Of a stretch of 47,807 nt of DNA, positions 30,308 to 40,541 are shown piece after piece. Origin of the DNA: Mucilaginibacter sp. (GTDB taxonomy: Bacteria > Bacteroidota > Bacteroidia > Sphingobacteriales > Sphingobacteriaceae). The translations under genes were made by a program, and so were the position numbers. The stretch spans positions 1-47,807 of the forward strand of contig JAQBOH010000003.1 of the NCBI GenBank assembly GCA_028288125.1, written 5' to 3'. Within the stretch, counting starts at the first letter, position 1; each line of letters starts with the position of its first letter. The notes beneath the pieces are model-generated. The model saw only the letters and a list, made by a program, of their open reading frames with translations. It was not told where the DNA came from and searched no databases.

Positions 30308-32731
30308 ATGATCAAAAACTTTATCATTACAGCATGGCGAAACCTTAAAGGCAACAAGGTATTTTCATTTATCAATATTTTTGGCTTGTCGGTAGGGCTT
30401 ACCTGCTGCATGCTGATAGGTGCCTATTTATACCAGGAACTAACTTATGATACTTATCCGGCGCAAGCCAGGCAGCTTTACAGGGTGGCCCTGCACTCAA
30501 ACGGAGATAATGCCGCGGCCGATTTTCCGAGTGTCGACATAGCTGTGGGGCAGGGGATAAAAAGCGCGTTTCCCGAAGTGCTTGCCAGCACCCGCTTAAC
30601 CAATTTGGGGAATGTATTTGTCAAATACGGGAATAACCAGTTTAAGGAAAATAAAGTTGTGCTTATTGATTCAAATTTCTTCAAGCTATTTTCTATCCCG
30701 CTGGCTGAAGGAGACATTAAAACAGCCCTTAACGAACCCAAAACCATTGTCATAACAAAAGCGTTCGAAAAGAAATATTTTGGCGGTTTACCGGCCCTTG
30801 GTAAAGCGCTGAAAGTGGGAAACGACCTCGTAAAAGTGACCGGCGTTATCGATAAGATCCCGGATAATTCGCATTTTCATGCCGATGCTTTTATGAGCAT
30901 GGTAACCTTTGTTACCCCCCGGGCAAAGCAAACCTGGAGCAACGTCGGCTACTTTACTTATCTTTTACTAAATAAAAACGCCGACCCAAAAAAACTGGAA
31001 GCCCGGTTTCCGCAGCTGGTTGCTAAATTTGTGGTGCCCGAGATACAGCATGATATGGGCGTGAGTGTCGCAGAAGCACAGAAATCTGTTAACTCATTTT
31101 TATTTTTTTTACAGCCGATCACCGATATTCATTTACATTCGGCGAGCAAATACGAATTTGAATCGAATGGCGATATCCATTACGTATATATCTTCGGCGC
31201 CCTTGCCGCATTTATTTTGTTACTTGCCTGTATCAATTTTACCAACCTCTCAACCGCCAGCGCGGCTAAACGAGCGAAGGAAATAGGCATCCGGAAAGTA
31301 CTGGGATCAGCGAAAAATAAACTGGTATCGCAATTTCTTATCGAATCGGTTATGCTTACGCTTTTGGCTACGCTGTTTGCCATGGGCCTGGTTTACCTCT
31401 TACTGCCATATTTTAATGATCTGTCGGGCAAACAGATAACTATCGGCTTCTTTTTAACCTACAGGGTTGTATTATTTGAAATTGCTTTAACATTGTTTGT
31501 TGGCCTAATAGCCGGTATTTACCCGGCGTTTTTTTTGTCTTCCTTCCAGATCATTTCGATTTTAAAAGGCAACACCGGGACAGAACCGGCAAATCGCGGC
31601 GGGCTGCGGAGCAGCCTCATCGTTTTTCAGTTCGGCATATCAACAGCACTGATCATTGCTACTTTTATCGTCTACCAGCAGCTTTATTTTATGCAAAATA
31701 AAAAACTTGGGTACGATAAAAACCAGGTGCTTGTGATAAATGATACCAATACCCTCGGCAATAATATCGATGCATTTAAACAGCAGCTTTTGAATGACAA
31801 CCGGGTGGTTAATGCAACCATATCCGACAATGTACCAGGTTACAATAACATGGGTGGTACGGAGATTTATGCCAGTTACATTGCCAATAAAGGCACCCGA
31901 ACCCAGCTGCAGACCGGTATTTACTGGATCCAAAACTCGTACATTCCGACACTGGGCATGCAGCTTGCAAAAGGGAGGAACTTCTATCCGTCAGCTCCCG
32001 CAGATTCGGCGTCGGCTATCATTAATGAGACAGCCGTTCGCGACCTGGGTTTCGGCAATACCGATCCGTTAGGTAAAACAATTATACGATCGGGACAGCG
32101 CCACTATACCATAGTTGGCGTGGTAAAGGATTTTCACTATACATCGGCAAAGCAAAAGATCGCCCCATTAATGATGCTGGCATCGAACAACAGCAAAGGC
32201 TCCATAATCGTAAGGATAAAAACTGCGGACGTACATCATTTGATCAGTGATATTAAAACCCAATGGAATACCTACCATGTAGGCGCGCCATTCAGCTATT
32301 CCTTCCTCGACGAGCAATTTGCGACGCTATATAATTCAGAGCAGCGTACAGGTCAAATATTTACCACCTTTTCGGTTATAGCCGTCATTATCGCCTGCCT
32401 TGGTCTATTCGGCCTTGCAGCATATATGATACGGCAGCGGGTTAAAGAAATTGGTATCCGGAAGGTGTTGGGCGCTTCTGCCGGAAGCATTACCGTCATG
32501 TTATCAAAAGAATTTTTAAAGCTGATCATTATCGCTTCGCTCGTCGCATTCCCGGTAACCTGGTACGCGATGAACAAATGGCTGCAGGATTTTGCCTATC
32601 GGATAACCATTGAGTGGTGGGTGTTTCTAGCGGCAGGATGTATTGCCCTTCTGGTTGCAGCTTTAACTATAAGTTTTCAATCTATTAAAGCAGCGTTGGC
32701 AAATCCCGTGAAGAGCCTTAGGAGTGAGTAA
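30308..32731 (+). CDS. ABC transporter permease 6 (MacB_PCD/FtsX type)
   Basis: 807 aa; NLSTASAAKRAKEIGIRKVLGS, MIRQRVKEIGIRKVLGA; ends NPVKSLRSE. Confidence 0.93.
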   Translation: MIKNFIITAWRNLKGNKVFSFINIFGLSVGLTCCMLIGAYLYQELTYDTYPAQARQLYRVALHSNGDNAAADFPSVDIAVGQGIKSAFPEVLASTRLTNLGNVFVKYGNNQFKENKVVLIDSNFFKLFSIPLAEGDIKTALNEPKTIVITKAFEKKYFGGLPALGKALKVGNDLVKVTGVIDKIPDNSHFHADAFMSMVTFVTPRAKQTWSNVGYFTYLLLNKNADPKKLEARFPQLVAKFVVPEIQHDMGVSVAEAQKSVNSFLFFLQPITDIHLHSASKYEFESNGDIHYVYIFGALAAFILLLACINFTNLSTASAAKRAKEIGIRKVLGSAKNKLVSQFLIESVMLTLLATLFAMGLVYLLLPYFNDLSGKQITIGFFLTYRVVLFEIALTLFVGLIAGIYPAFFLSSFQIISILKGNTGTEPANRGGLRSSLIVFQFGISTALIIATFIVYQQLYFMQNKKLGYDKNQVLVINDTNTLGNNIDAFKQQLLNDNRVVNATISDNVPGYNNMGGTEIYASYIANKGTRTQLQTGIYWIQNSYIPTLGMQLAKGRNFYPSAPADSASAIINETAVRDLGFGNTDPLGKTIIRSGQRHYTIVGVVKDFHYTSAKQKIAPLMMLASNNSKGSIIVRIKTADVHHLISDIKTQWNTYHVGAPFSYSFLDEQFATLYNSEQRTGQIFTTFSVIAVIIACLGLFGLAAYMIRQRVKEIGIRKVLGASAGSITVMLSKEFLKLIIIASLVAFPVTWYAMNKWLQDFAYRITIEWWVFLAAGCIALLVAALTISFQSIKAALANPVKSLRSE

Positions 32732-32781
32732 GAAAAGTAGGCAGTGTGCAGTAGCAGTCGGCTGTTGATATGAAAATATAT

Positions 32782-32812
32782 AATTCAATAATTCACTAAA
32801 TCAATAATTGAT
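32782..32812 (+). repeat. AT-rich pre-start intergenic repeat (aattcaataattcactaaatcaataattgat)
   Basis: Same family as 23912. Confidence 0.7.
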
Positions 32813-32818
32813 AAGGTC

Positions 32819-35248
32819 ATGATAAAAAATTACCTGAGGAGCGCCATTCGAAACATCAAACGGCACCCGTTTATTTCATTCATCAATATATTCGGTTTAA
32901 CAGTGGGTTTAACCTGCTGCCTGCTTATTTTGGCCTATATCATTAACGAGCGCAGTTATGATAAATCCTACAAAAACGCCAACGATATTTATAGGGTAAC
33001 GCGGATATTCTATTCGGGCCCCAATGTAGAGAGTTTGCATTTGAGCGCGGTAGCACCGCCATTTGGCCCTTTACTGCAAAATGCATTTTCTGATATTAAA
33101 AAAGTAACGCGTGTACTGCCAAATGGCACCACACCATTGCGGTATAAGGATAAGCTGTTTAATGAAAATAGCGCCGTTTTTGCCGATGAAAACTTCTTTG
33201 ACTTTTTCAGCTTGCCTGTTATAAAAGGAGATGCGCATAAGGCGCTTCTCGACCCTTATACCGTTATGATGACTGAAGCGGTCGCCAAAAAATATTTTGG
33301 CGATGCCGACCCAATAAATAAAACCGTGCTGCTTGACAATAACAAGCACGAATTTAAGGTGACAGGCATTTTTAAGCCATTTCCGGCTAACTCACACATG
33401 CATCCCGACATTTTAATGTCGTTCAATACATTAAAGGACCCTGTTATTTATGGCGAAAAACAGTTACAGACCAATTACGGCAACAATTCTTTTTATACCT
33501 ACCTGCTTTTTCCGAATGGCTATAATGTAAGCAGGATCGAAGGCCAGCTGCCCGATTTCCTGGATAAATACGTTCACTTTCCGGGAATGCCAGGGAATAT
33601 AAAAACCCACCAGGTAACCAAACTTACCATACAAAAACTAACCGATATCCACCTGCGCTCGCACCTGGATGTTGAGATAGAAGGGAACGGAGATATTATC
33701 CGCGTTTATATCTTTTCGGCCATTGCTTTATTTATCCTGCTGATCGCGTGTATCAACTATATGAACTTGTCCACCGCGCGTTCAGCCTTAAGGGCAAAAG
33801 AAATAGGCATCAGAAAGGTAATGGGTGCGCAGCGTAAAGCGATCATTGCCCAATTTTTAAGCGAATCGGTGTTGATCACCATGGTTTCGCTGTTGCTTGC
33901 CGTGATATTGACGGTTTCTGTACTGCCTTTTATCAATTATTTATCAAACCAGGCTTTATCAGTCGGCAGTTTGCTGCAATGGCGCATTTTGTTATCGCTG
34001 CTTGCTCTTCCGTTTGTGGTGGGCATCATAAGCGGTATATACCCGGCTTTATTTATGTCGTCGTTTTTGCCGGTAAAAGTGTTAAAAGGCATGCTTAAGG
34101 TGGGGTCGGGCAACCTTTCATTCAGGAAAGTCCTGGTTGTATTGCAGTTTTCAATATCGATCATTTTAATCATAGCCACCACGGTGGTTTACCGGCAATT
34201 GCAGTATGTACAGAGCAAATCGCTGGGCTTTAATAAGGATTTTGTTTTAACAACACAATATACACGTTTATTGAACAAGCAATATGAGGCTTTTAAGAGC
34301 GACGTAATGAAAAACGGTGCTATAAAAGATATAGGCAGGTCGTCGCGTATTCCAACCGGACGGTTACTTGACGACCAGAACGCCAAAGTGTTGCAGGGCG
34401 GCTCAATGCAGCCCATCAAGGTGGATTTGAAGTATATTACAACCGACTATGGTTTTATACCAACCTATGGCATGCAGATAGCTGCCGGCAGGAATTTCTC
34501 AAAGGAGTTTCCAACCGATACAACCAATTATATCATCAATGAAGCGGCAGTACGCGCGCTCGGCTGGAAAACGCCGCAAAATGCATTAGATAAAGATATT
34601 GCCTATGGAGACATCAAAGGAAAGGTAATCGGCGTGGTTAAAGATTTTCATTTTGAATCGCTGCATCAAAAGATCATTCCTTTATTATTTCAACTACCCG
34701 GCCGAGGCTTTTATAACCGATTATCGGTAAAGATCGACGGGCGCAATGTACAGTCGGCTATCAGCACCATTCAAACTACCTGGCAAAAATACTTGCCCGA
34801 AACACCTTTTGATTTTACCTTCCTGGACACAAAATTTAACCATCTGTACCAAAGCGAGCAGGAGCAGGGCAGGCTGTTTACCATATTCTCGTGCATCGCT
34901 ATCTTTATAGCCTGCCTGGGTTTATTTGGCCTGTCGGCGTTTACAATCACTCAAAGGGTTAAGGAAATTGGCGTGCGTAAAGTGCTTGGCGCGAGTATTC
35001 CACAAATTGTTACCGAACTGTCTAAAGATTTTATGAAGCTGGTTTTGATAGCGGCTATTATCGCCTTCCCGATAGCATGGTATTCGATGAACAGCTGGTT
35101 GGTTAATTTTGCCTTTCATGTGGGCATCGGCTGGTGGGTATTTATAATGGCGGGCGTTATTGCGCTGGTCATTGCCTTTATGACGATAAGTTTCCAGTCA
35201 ATTAAGGCAGCATTGGCAAACCCGGTGGACAGTTTACGTTCTGAGTGA
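32819..35248 (+). CDS. ABC transporter permease 7 (MacB_PCD/FtsX type)
   Basis: 809 aa; NLSTARSALRAKEIGIRKVMGA, TITQRVKEIGVRKVLGA; ends NPVDSLRSE. Confidence 0.93.
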   Translation: MIKNYLRSAIRNIKRHPFISFINIFGLTVGLTCCLLILAYIINERSYDKSYKNANDIYRVTRIFYSGPNVESLHLSAVAPPFGPLLQNAFSDIKKVTRVLPNGTTPLRYKDKLFNENSAVFADENFFDFFSLPVIKGDAHKALLDPYTVMMTEAVAKKYFGDADPINKTVLLDNNKHEFKVTGIFKPFPANSHMHPDILMSFNTLKDPVIYGEKQLQTNYGNNSFYTYLLFPNGYNVSRIEGQLPDFLDKYVHFPGMPGNIKTHQVTKLTIQKLTDIHLRSHLDVEIEGNGDIIRVYIFSAIALFILLIACINYMNLSTARSALRAKEIGIRKVMGAQRKAIIAQFLSESVLITMVSLLLAVILTVSVLPFINYLSNQALSVGSLLQWRILLSLLALPFVVGIISGIYPALFMSSFLPVKVLKGMLKVGSGNLSFRKVLVVLQFSISIILIIATTVVYRQLQYVQSKSLGFNKDFVLTTQYTRLLNKQYEAFKSDVMKNGAIKDIGRSSRIPTGRLLDDQNAKVLQGGSMQPIKVDLKYITTDYGFIPTYGMQIAAGRNFSKEFPTDTTNYIINEAAVRALGWKTPQNALDKDIAYGDIKGKVIGVVKDFHFESLHQKIIPLLFQLPGRGFYNRLSVKIDGRNVQSAISTIQTTWQKYLPETPFDFTFLDTKFNHLYQSEQEQGRLFTIFSCIAIFIACLGLFGLSAFTITQRVKEIGVRKVLGASIPQIVTELSKDFMKLVLIAAIIAFPIAWYSMNSWLVNFAFHVGIGWWVFIMAGVIALVIAFMTISFQSIKAALANPVDSLRSE

Positions 35249-35309
35249 TTAGAGATTAGTTTTATCCAGAAAAAATGACTAACAAGACAATGACCAATGA
35301 CCAAATAAA

Positions 35310-37778
35310 ATGATAAAAAACTACTTCAAAATCGCATTACGGGGCTTTTGGAAACATAAGCTGTTTACGCTGATCAATATTATCGGCTTATCAATCGGTA
35401 TCAGCGCCGCGCTGGTAATTTACCTCATCGTTCACTTTGATTTTACTTTTGATAAATTTCATAAGGACAGCGACCGGATATACCGGGTAGTGAGCATTTT
35501 TTCCTTCCAGGGTGAAAAAGGATACAACAGCGGAATATGCGGCCCATTACCACAAGCTGTTAAAAACCAGGTAACGGGGATTGAAGTTGCGGCGCCATTC
35601 TATACCTTGTACGGTCCGAATGTATTTATTCCGGGCAAGGGGAATGTTCCGGTTAGATTTAAAAGCCAGGATAATATAGTTCTTGCCAGTCCCGAGTATT
35701 TTAAAATATTCAATTATAAATGGCTAGCCGGTTCTCCAAAAAATGCGCTGAGTGCGCCTAACCAGGTAGTGTTAACATCTGAACAGGCAAAAAAATATTT
35801 CTCATCATTGCACTATAGTCAAATGATCGGCAAAATAGTCGCTTACGATACGATAAAGACAACCGTAACAGGGATTGTTCAGTCATTCACAGACAATACT
35901 GATTTCACGTTTCACGATTTTATATCTTATAGCACAGGCGTTGTTAATAACGATTTAAAAGGTCAGCTACAACTCACCGAATGGGAAAGCACCAATTCAG
36001 CATCGCAACTTTTTATAAAGTTATCGCCTTCAGCAAACGCAGCGCACGTTGAAAAGCAACTAAATGATATTCTTAAAAGGAATAGCCCGCCGAAGCCTGA
36101 AAGCAAAGGCAATACCCATAGATTTAGTTTACAGCCGTTAAACGACTTACATTTTAATGAGCATTATGGAAATTTCGACAATGATCGCGTGGCCAGTAAA
36201 ACCACATTATATGGGTTACTTATCATAGCTTTATTTCTGTTGCTGTTAGGCTGTATTAATTTTATTAATTTAACTACCGCGCAGGCTACACAAAGGGCAA
36301 AGGAAATTGGTATCCGCAAGACAATGGGAAGTAGCCGTATGCAGCTGGTGGTGCAATTTTTAAGTGAAACATTTTTGATAACGTTGATAGCCGTTATTAT
36401 CTCGGCGGCATTAGCGCCTGTAATTTTAAAGCTTTTTGCTGATTTTGTGCCGGCTGGTATTAAGGCAAATATCTTTTCACAACTCAGCCTGATAATATTT
36501 CTATTGTTATTAACTATCATAGTCAGCCTCTTATCCGGGTTTTATCCTGCGGTGATGTTGTCAGGATATAAACCGGCTATGGTACTTAAAAACCAGGCTG
36601 CATCAAACAGCAGTAAAACGCGAAATGCGTGGCTGCGTAAATCATTAACGGTTACTCAATTTATCATCGCCCAATTCTTCATCATGGCAACTGTATTGGT
36701 GAGTAAGCAAATTTATTATGCATTGCATAAAGATATGGGCTTTAAAAAAGACGCTATAGTTATTATAAATTCTCCGTGGAAAAACCGGACGGCCAGCAAA
36801 AACCAAGTGTTTTTAAATAAGTTGCGTTCTATGCCGCGGGTTGATATGGTTAGCGTTGGCAATGCGCCCCCATCGTCCGGGAATACGAACTCAACCATCG
36901 TTACTTATAAGGATGGCAAGAAGGAAGTTAAAACCGAGGTGTTCCTGAAATTTGGGGATGAAAATTATATCCCGCTATATAAAATCAAGTTAACCGCAGG
37001 GCGTAGCCTGCAGCCTGGCGATACGTCAAAATCGGTAGTGATAAATACAACGTATGCAAAAATACTCGGTTTCAAATCGCCGAACGATGCTGTCGGCAAG
37101 ATGCTCAATAATTTTAACGGAACAAAAAATTTAAAAATTGTAGGGGTGGTCGCTGATTTTCATCAGAAATCGTTGCATGACCCTATTAAACCACTGGCCA
37201 TATTCACCAGCACCAATAACTACCAAACCGGTACGTTCCACATCTCGCTAAAACCGCAAACCGCCGGTGGTGATGAATGGAAAACCGCATTGGCAGCAAT
37301 TGGAAGATCATGGAAGGAAATATATCCTGACGACGACTTTGAATATCATTTTTTCGACGAAACAATAGCTAAGTTTTATGAAACCGAGCAGCATACTTCA
37401 ACACTATTAACCTGGGCCACGGGCTTATCAATATTTATTAGCTGCCTGGGTTTATTAGGGTTAGCCATTTATACAACCAACCAGCGCACTAAGGAAATTG
37501 GTGTGCGCAAGGTGCTGGGCGCAACAGTGGCGCAAATTGTTAAGTTGCTTTCAACCGAGCTGGTGTTGCTTATCATCCTGGCGTTTTTGATCGTTACGCC
37601 ATTAGCTTGGTGGGCCATGAACAAATGGATGCAGGGCTTTGCCGACCGCACACCCATAAGCTGGTGGATATTCGCTGCCAGCGGCGCTGGAATGTTGTTG
37701 GCCGCGGTGTTTACATCGGGCTTTCAAACGGTTAAGGCGGCTATCGCTAACCCAGTAAAAAGTTTAAGGAGCGAGTAG
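35310..37778 (+). CDS. ABC transporter permease 8 (MacB_PCD/FtsX type)
   Basis: 822 aa; NLTTAQATQRAKEIGIRKTMGS, TTNQRTKEIGVRKVLGA; ends NPVKSLRSE. Confidence 0.93.
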   Translation: MIKNYFKIALRGFWKHKLFTLINIIGLSIGISAALVIYLIVHFDFTFDKFHKDSDRIYRVVSIFSFQGEKGYNSGICGPLPQAVKNQVTGIEVAAPFYTLYGPNVFIPGKGNVPVRFKSQDNIVLASPEYFKIFNYKWLAGSPKNALSAPNQVVLTSEQAKKYFSSLHYSQMIGKIVAYDTIKTTVTGIVQSFTDNTDFTFHDFISYSTGVVNNDLKGQLQLTEWESTNSASQLFIKLSPSANAAHVEKQLNDILKRNSPPKPESKGNTHRFSLQPLNDLHFNEHYGNFDNDRVASKTTLYGLLIIALFLLLLGCINFINLTTAQATQRAKEIGIRKTMGSSRMQLVVQFLSETFLITLIAVIISAALAPVILKLFADFVPAGIKANIFSQLSLIIFLLLLTIIVSLLSGFYPAVMLSGYKPAMVLKNQAASNSSKTRNAWLRKSLTVTQFIIAQFFIMATVLVSKQIYYALHKDMGFKKDAIVIINSPWKNRTASKNQVFLNKLRSMPRVDMVSVGNAPPSSGNTNSTIVTYKDGKKEVKTEVFLKFGDENYIPLYKIKLTAGRSLQPGDTSKSVVINTTYAKILGFKSPNDAVGKMLNNFNGTKNLKIVGVVADFHQKSLHDPIKPLAIFTSTNNYQTGTFHISLKPQTAGGDEWKTALAAIGRSWKEIYPDDDFEYHFFDETIAKFYETEQHTSTLLTWATGLSIFISCLGLLGLAIYTTNQRTKEIGVRKVLGATVAQIVKLLSTELVLLIILAFLIVTPLAWWAMNKWMQGFADRTPISWWIFAASGAGMLLAAVFTSGFQTVKAAIANPVKSLRSE

Positions 37779-37853
37779 AACAGTTTGCAGTAGCAGTTGG
37801 CAATTTTTCACAGCAGACAGAAGCTACCTAATAATTAATAACGAAGAACCAAG

Positions 37854-37881
37854 TCAATAATTCACTAAATCACTAATTGAT
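37854..37881 (+). repeat. AT-rich pre-start intergenic repeat (tcaataattcactaaatcactaattgat)
   Basis: Same family as 23912. Confidence 0.7.
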
Positions 37882-37889
37882 TTACCAGC

Positions 37890-40403
37890 ATGATAAAAAT
37901 CAACCTAAAACTCGCAATCCGGAATATTTTCCGGAACAAATTGTACTCTGCAATAAACATTATCGGTTTAAGTGTAGCGAGCGCATTTTGCATACTAGTT
38001 TATTTGTATGTGAAAAACGAGCAGTCGTTCGATTCCTTTCACCAAGATCTGAGCCGGTTATACCGGGTTGAGCAGAGCGATATTTTTGGTTCTACTTCGT
38101 CGCGCATAAAACTTAAAAAAAACTTTTTTTCTTTTTTATCGCATGATGCGGGGCAGTTAAATATGATACAAACGCCCACTATTTTGGCTGTTGACCTTAA
38201 AAGAAATTTTCCTGAAATAGAAAATGCAATCAGGTTTGAAGGTTTGGGTGCCGAGACGATCCGGGTAGGGAATAAAAGTTTTAAAGAGCAGGATAATAAC
38301 CTTACTTACGCCGACGCTGATTTCTTTAAGGTATTCAATTATCCATTAATTGAAGGTAACGCCAATACGGTGCTGCAGGGCCGGAACCAGGCTGTTATCA
38401 GTGAAAAGCTGGCGTTGAAATATTTTGGAAAAATTAACGCGGTCGGCAAGGTTTTCACAATGCCTAATGAACTCAATCGCCCGCCGGTAACCGTTAGCGG
38501 CGTGTTCAAGGATTTCCCGGCTAACTCCAGCTTTCAATTTGATATGATTATCCCCATCGAATCAAACCCTGATTATAAGGACAATTTAGCCCGCGGTACA
38601 AATTCCTTCAGCGATCCGTTGGTCATAAAACTGAAAAAAAGGACAAATGTAAATCGGTTCCAGCAAAAACTCAGCACTTTTGCTGCGGGCTATTTTCAGG
38701 ATTTGATCAACTCGATGAAAAAGCATGACCCGAAGAAAAAATATGCCGGCATGAATTTGTATTTACGCCCATTCAACCAGGCGCATTATAACCAGTCTCC
38801 CGGCTGGAACCATTTTACCGATCTGAATAGTATTTACCAGTTGGTTTGCATAACGGCTATTATATTGTTTATTGCCTGTTTAAATTATATCCTTCTCACT
38901 TTAACAAATACCGTTTCGCGCTCCCAGGATGTAGGTATCCGGAAAACGATCGGCGCCGAAAGATATAGGATCATTTTTCAATATTATACGGAAACCCAGC
39001 TGCTGGCCTGCACGTCGGTACTGATAGGATACCTTATTGCGGTAATATGTTTGCCTCTTTTAAATGGCATCACCAATACCGATATTAACTTATCCGGTTT
39101 TTCAAACGGTGCAGTTTTCCTGTTCCTCCTGTTGTTTTCTGTGGTTTTAGGTTTGCTGGCCGGTATTTATCCTGCGCTGGCCATGTCGGGATTAAAGCCG
39201 CTTAATATCATGCGTAGTTTTTCGGCATACAAGCTAAGTCCGTTCTTGTCGAAATTTTTGGTGGTTCTACAATTTTCTATATGTACCATCCTGGTTATAT
39301 CCACCCTAGTTATTAACAAACAACTCCATTATATTAACCAGACCGACATGGGCTTTAATAAGGATCAGGTGCTTATTATACGATCGCCGTATGGATGGGC
39401 CGATAAACAAAATCCTAAAGTTTTAAAGGAAAGGCTCATTAACTATGCAGCCACCGAACCGGGCGTCCAGGATATTACAAGCGTAAGCATTGTTTATGGC
39501 GGGTACAACAACAACGCTTTTTTTATCAACGGAGAAAAGGTAATGCTCCAGGCGCTTGACATCGACTATAACTATTTCTCCTTCTTAAAGATACCTATCA
39601 TTAAAGGCAGGAGTTTTTCAAAAGATGTGGCTACTGATACGGCCAAATTAAATCTTCCCGGACTGAGAACGGCACAAACCTTTTCGCTGGCATCAAGGGC
39701 TATAGTTGTTAATGAAACATTATATAATATGCTCGGAAGACCAAAGCTGGACGAAGTTAACAGGCAAATGGGCGGCCCCATTATTGGTGTTTGCAGGGAC
39801 TATCATTCGGAAGATCTCACGAAGAAAATACAGCCCGCTTATCATACCGTCGAAAAATATGGGCCGTTTAGTTTTTGGCTGAAGATAAGAGCGGGCCAAA
39901 GCCTGCCTGCCGAAATAGAAAAGATAAGGGCCAGGTGGAATATCTTAACAAACTCCGCTCCGCTGGACTATACGTTTCTCGACCAGGAGGTTGCTAAAAA
40001 TTACGTGGAATACCAGCGGTGGATGAAAACTATCACAGTGTCCTGTATTATTGCCATACTGATAGCCTGCCTTGGCTTATTTGGATTATCGGGGCTAGCT
40101 ACTATCAACCGCACAAAGGAGATTGGTATCCGGAAGGTTTTAGGCGCATCGATATCCAATTTGTTTATAATGCTCAACCGCGGTACACTTATCCTGGCCG
40201 CCGGTGCATTTTTTATAGCTGTCCCGTTAGGCTACTACCTGGTGCACCAGTGGCTCGACAACTTTGCCTATCGTATTAAACCCGATTGGATATTATTTGT
40301 AACGGCGGGAGCAATAGCCATGCTTACGGCGATTATCGCTGTTAGTTATCATACCATTAAAGCGGCGGTGGCAAACCCGGTGAATAGCCTCAGAAGTGAG
40401 TAG
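37890..40403 (+). CDS. ABC transporter permease 9 (divergent MacB_PCD/FtsX type)
   Basis: 837 aa; TNTVSRSQDVGIRKTIGA, LATINRTKEIGIRKVLGA; ends NPVNSLRSE. Confidence 0.92.
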   Translation: MIKINLKLAIRNIFRNKLYSAINIIGLSVASAFCILVYLYVKNEQSFDSFHQDLSRLYRVEQSDIFGSTSSRIKLKKNFFSFLSHDAGQLNMIQTPTILAVDLKRNFPEIENAIRFEGLGAETIRVGNKSFKEQDNNLTYADADFFKVFNYPLIEGNANTVLQGRNQAVISEKLALKYFGKINAVGKVFTMPNELNRPPVTVSGVFKDFPANSSFQFDMIIPIESNPDYKDNLARGTNSFSDPLVIKLKKRTNVNRFQQKLSTFAAGYFQDLINSMKKHDPKKKYAGMNLYLRPFNQAHYNQSPGWNHFTDLNSIYQLVCITAIILFIACLNYILLTLTNTVSRSQDVGIRKTIGAERYRIIFQYYTETQLLACTSVLIGYLIAVICLPLLNGITNTDINLSGFSNGAVFLFLLLFSVVLGLLAGIYPALAMSGLKPLNIMRSFSAYKLSPFLSKFLVVLQFSICTILVISTLVINKQLHYINQTDMGFNKDQVLIIRSPYGWADKQNPKVLKERLINYAATEPGVQDITSVSIVYGGYNNNAFFINGEKVMLQALDIDYNYFSFLKIPIIKGRSFSKDVATDTAKLNLPGLRTAQTFSLASRAIVVNETLYNMLGRPKLDEVNRQMGGPIIGVCRDYHSEDLTKKIQPAYHTVEKYGPFSFWLKIRAGQSLPAEIEKIRARWNILTNSAPLDYTFLDQEVAKNYVEYQRWMKTITVSCIIAILIACLGLFGLSGLATINRTKEIGIRKVLGASISNLFIMLNRGTLILAAGAFFIAVPLGYYLVHQWLDNFAYRIKPDWILFVTAGAIAMLTAIIAVSYHTIKAAVANPVNSLRSE

Positions 40404-40408
40404 AAACC

Positions 40409-40513
40409 TCACCCAACCCTCTCCAAAGGAGAGGGCTTTAAAAAGGGATGGGTTATAATTTATATAATTTAAGGAAGCCCCTCTCCTTTGGAGAGGGATT
40501 TAGGGTGAGGCTA
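40409..40513. repeat. long intergenic inverted repeat (cctcacccaaccctctccaaaggagaggg ... cctctcctttggagagggatttagggtgagg)
   Basis: Two arms are near reverse complements; each arm also contains its own ctctcc-aaagg-agag dyad. Confidence 0.85.
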
Positions 40514-40541
40514 ATGACACAGTGACAAATAATCAAATAAC

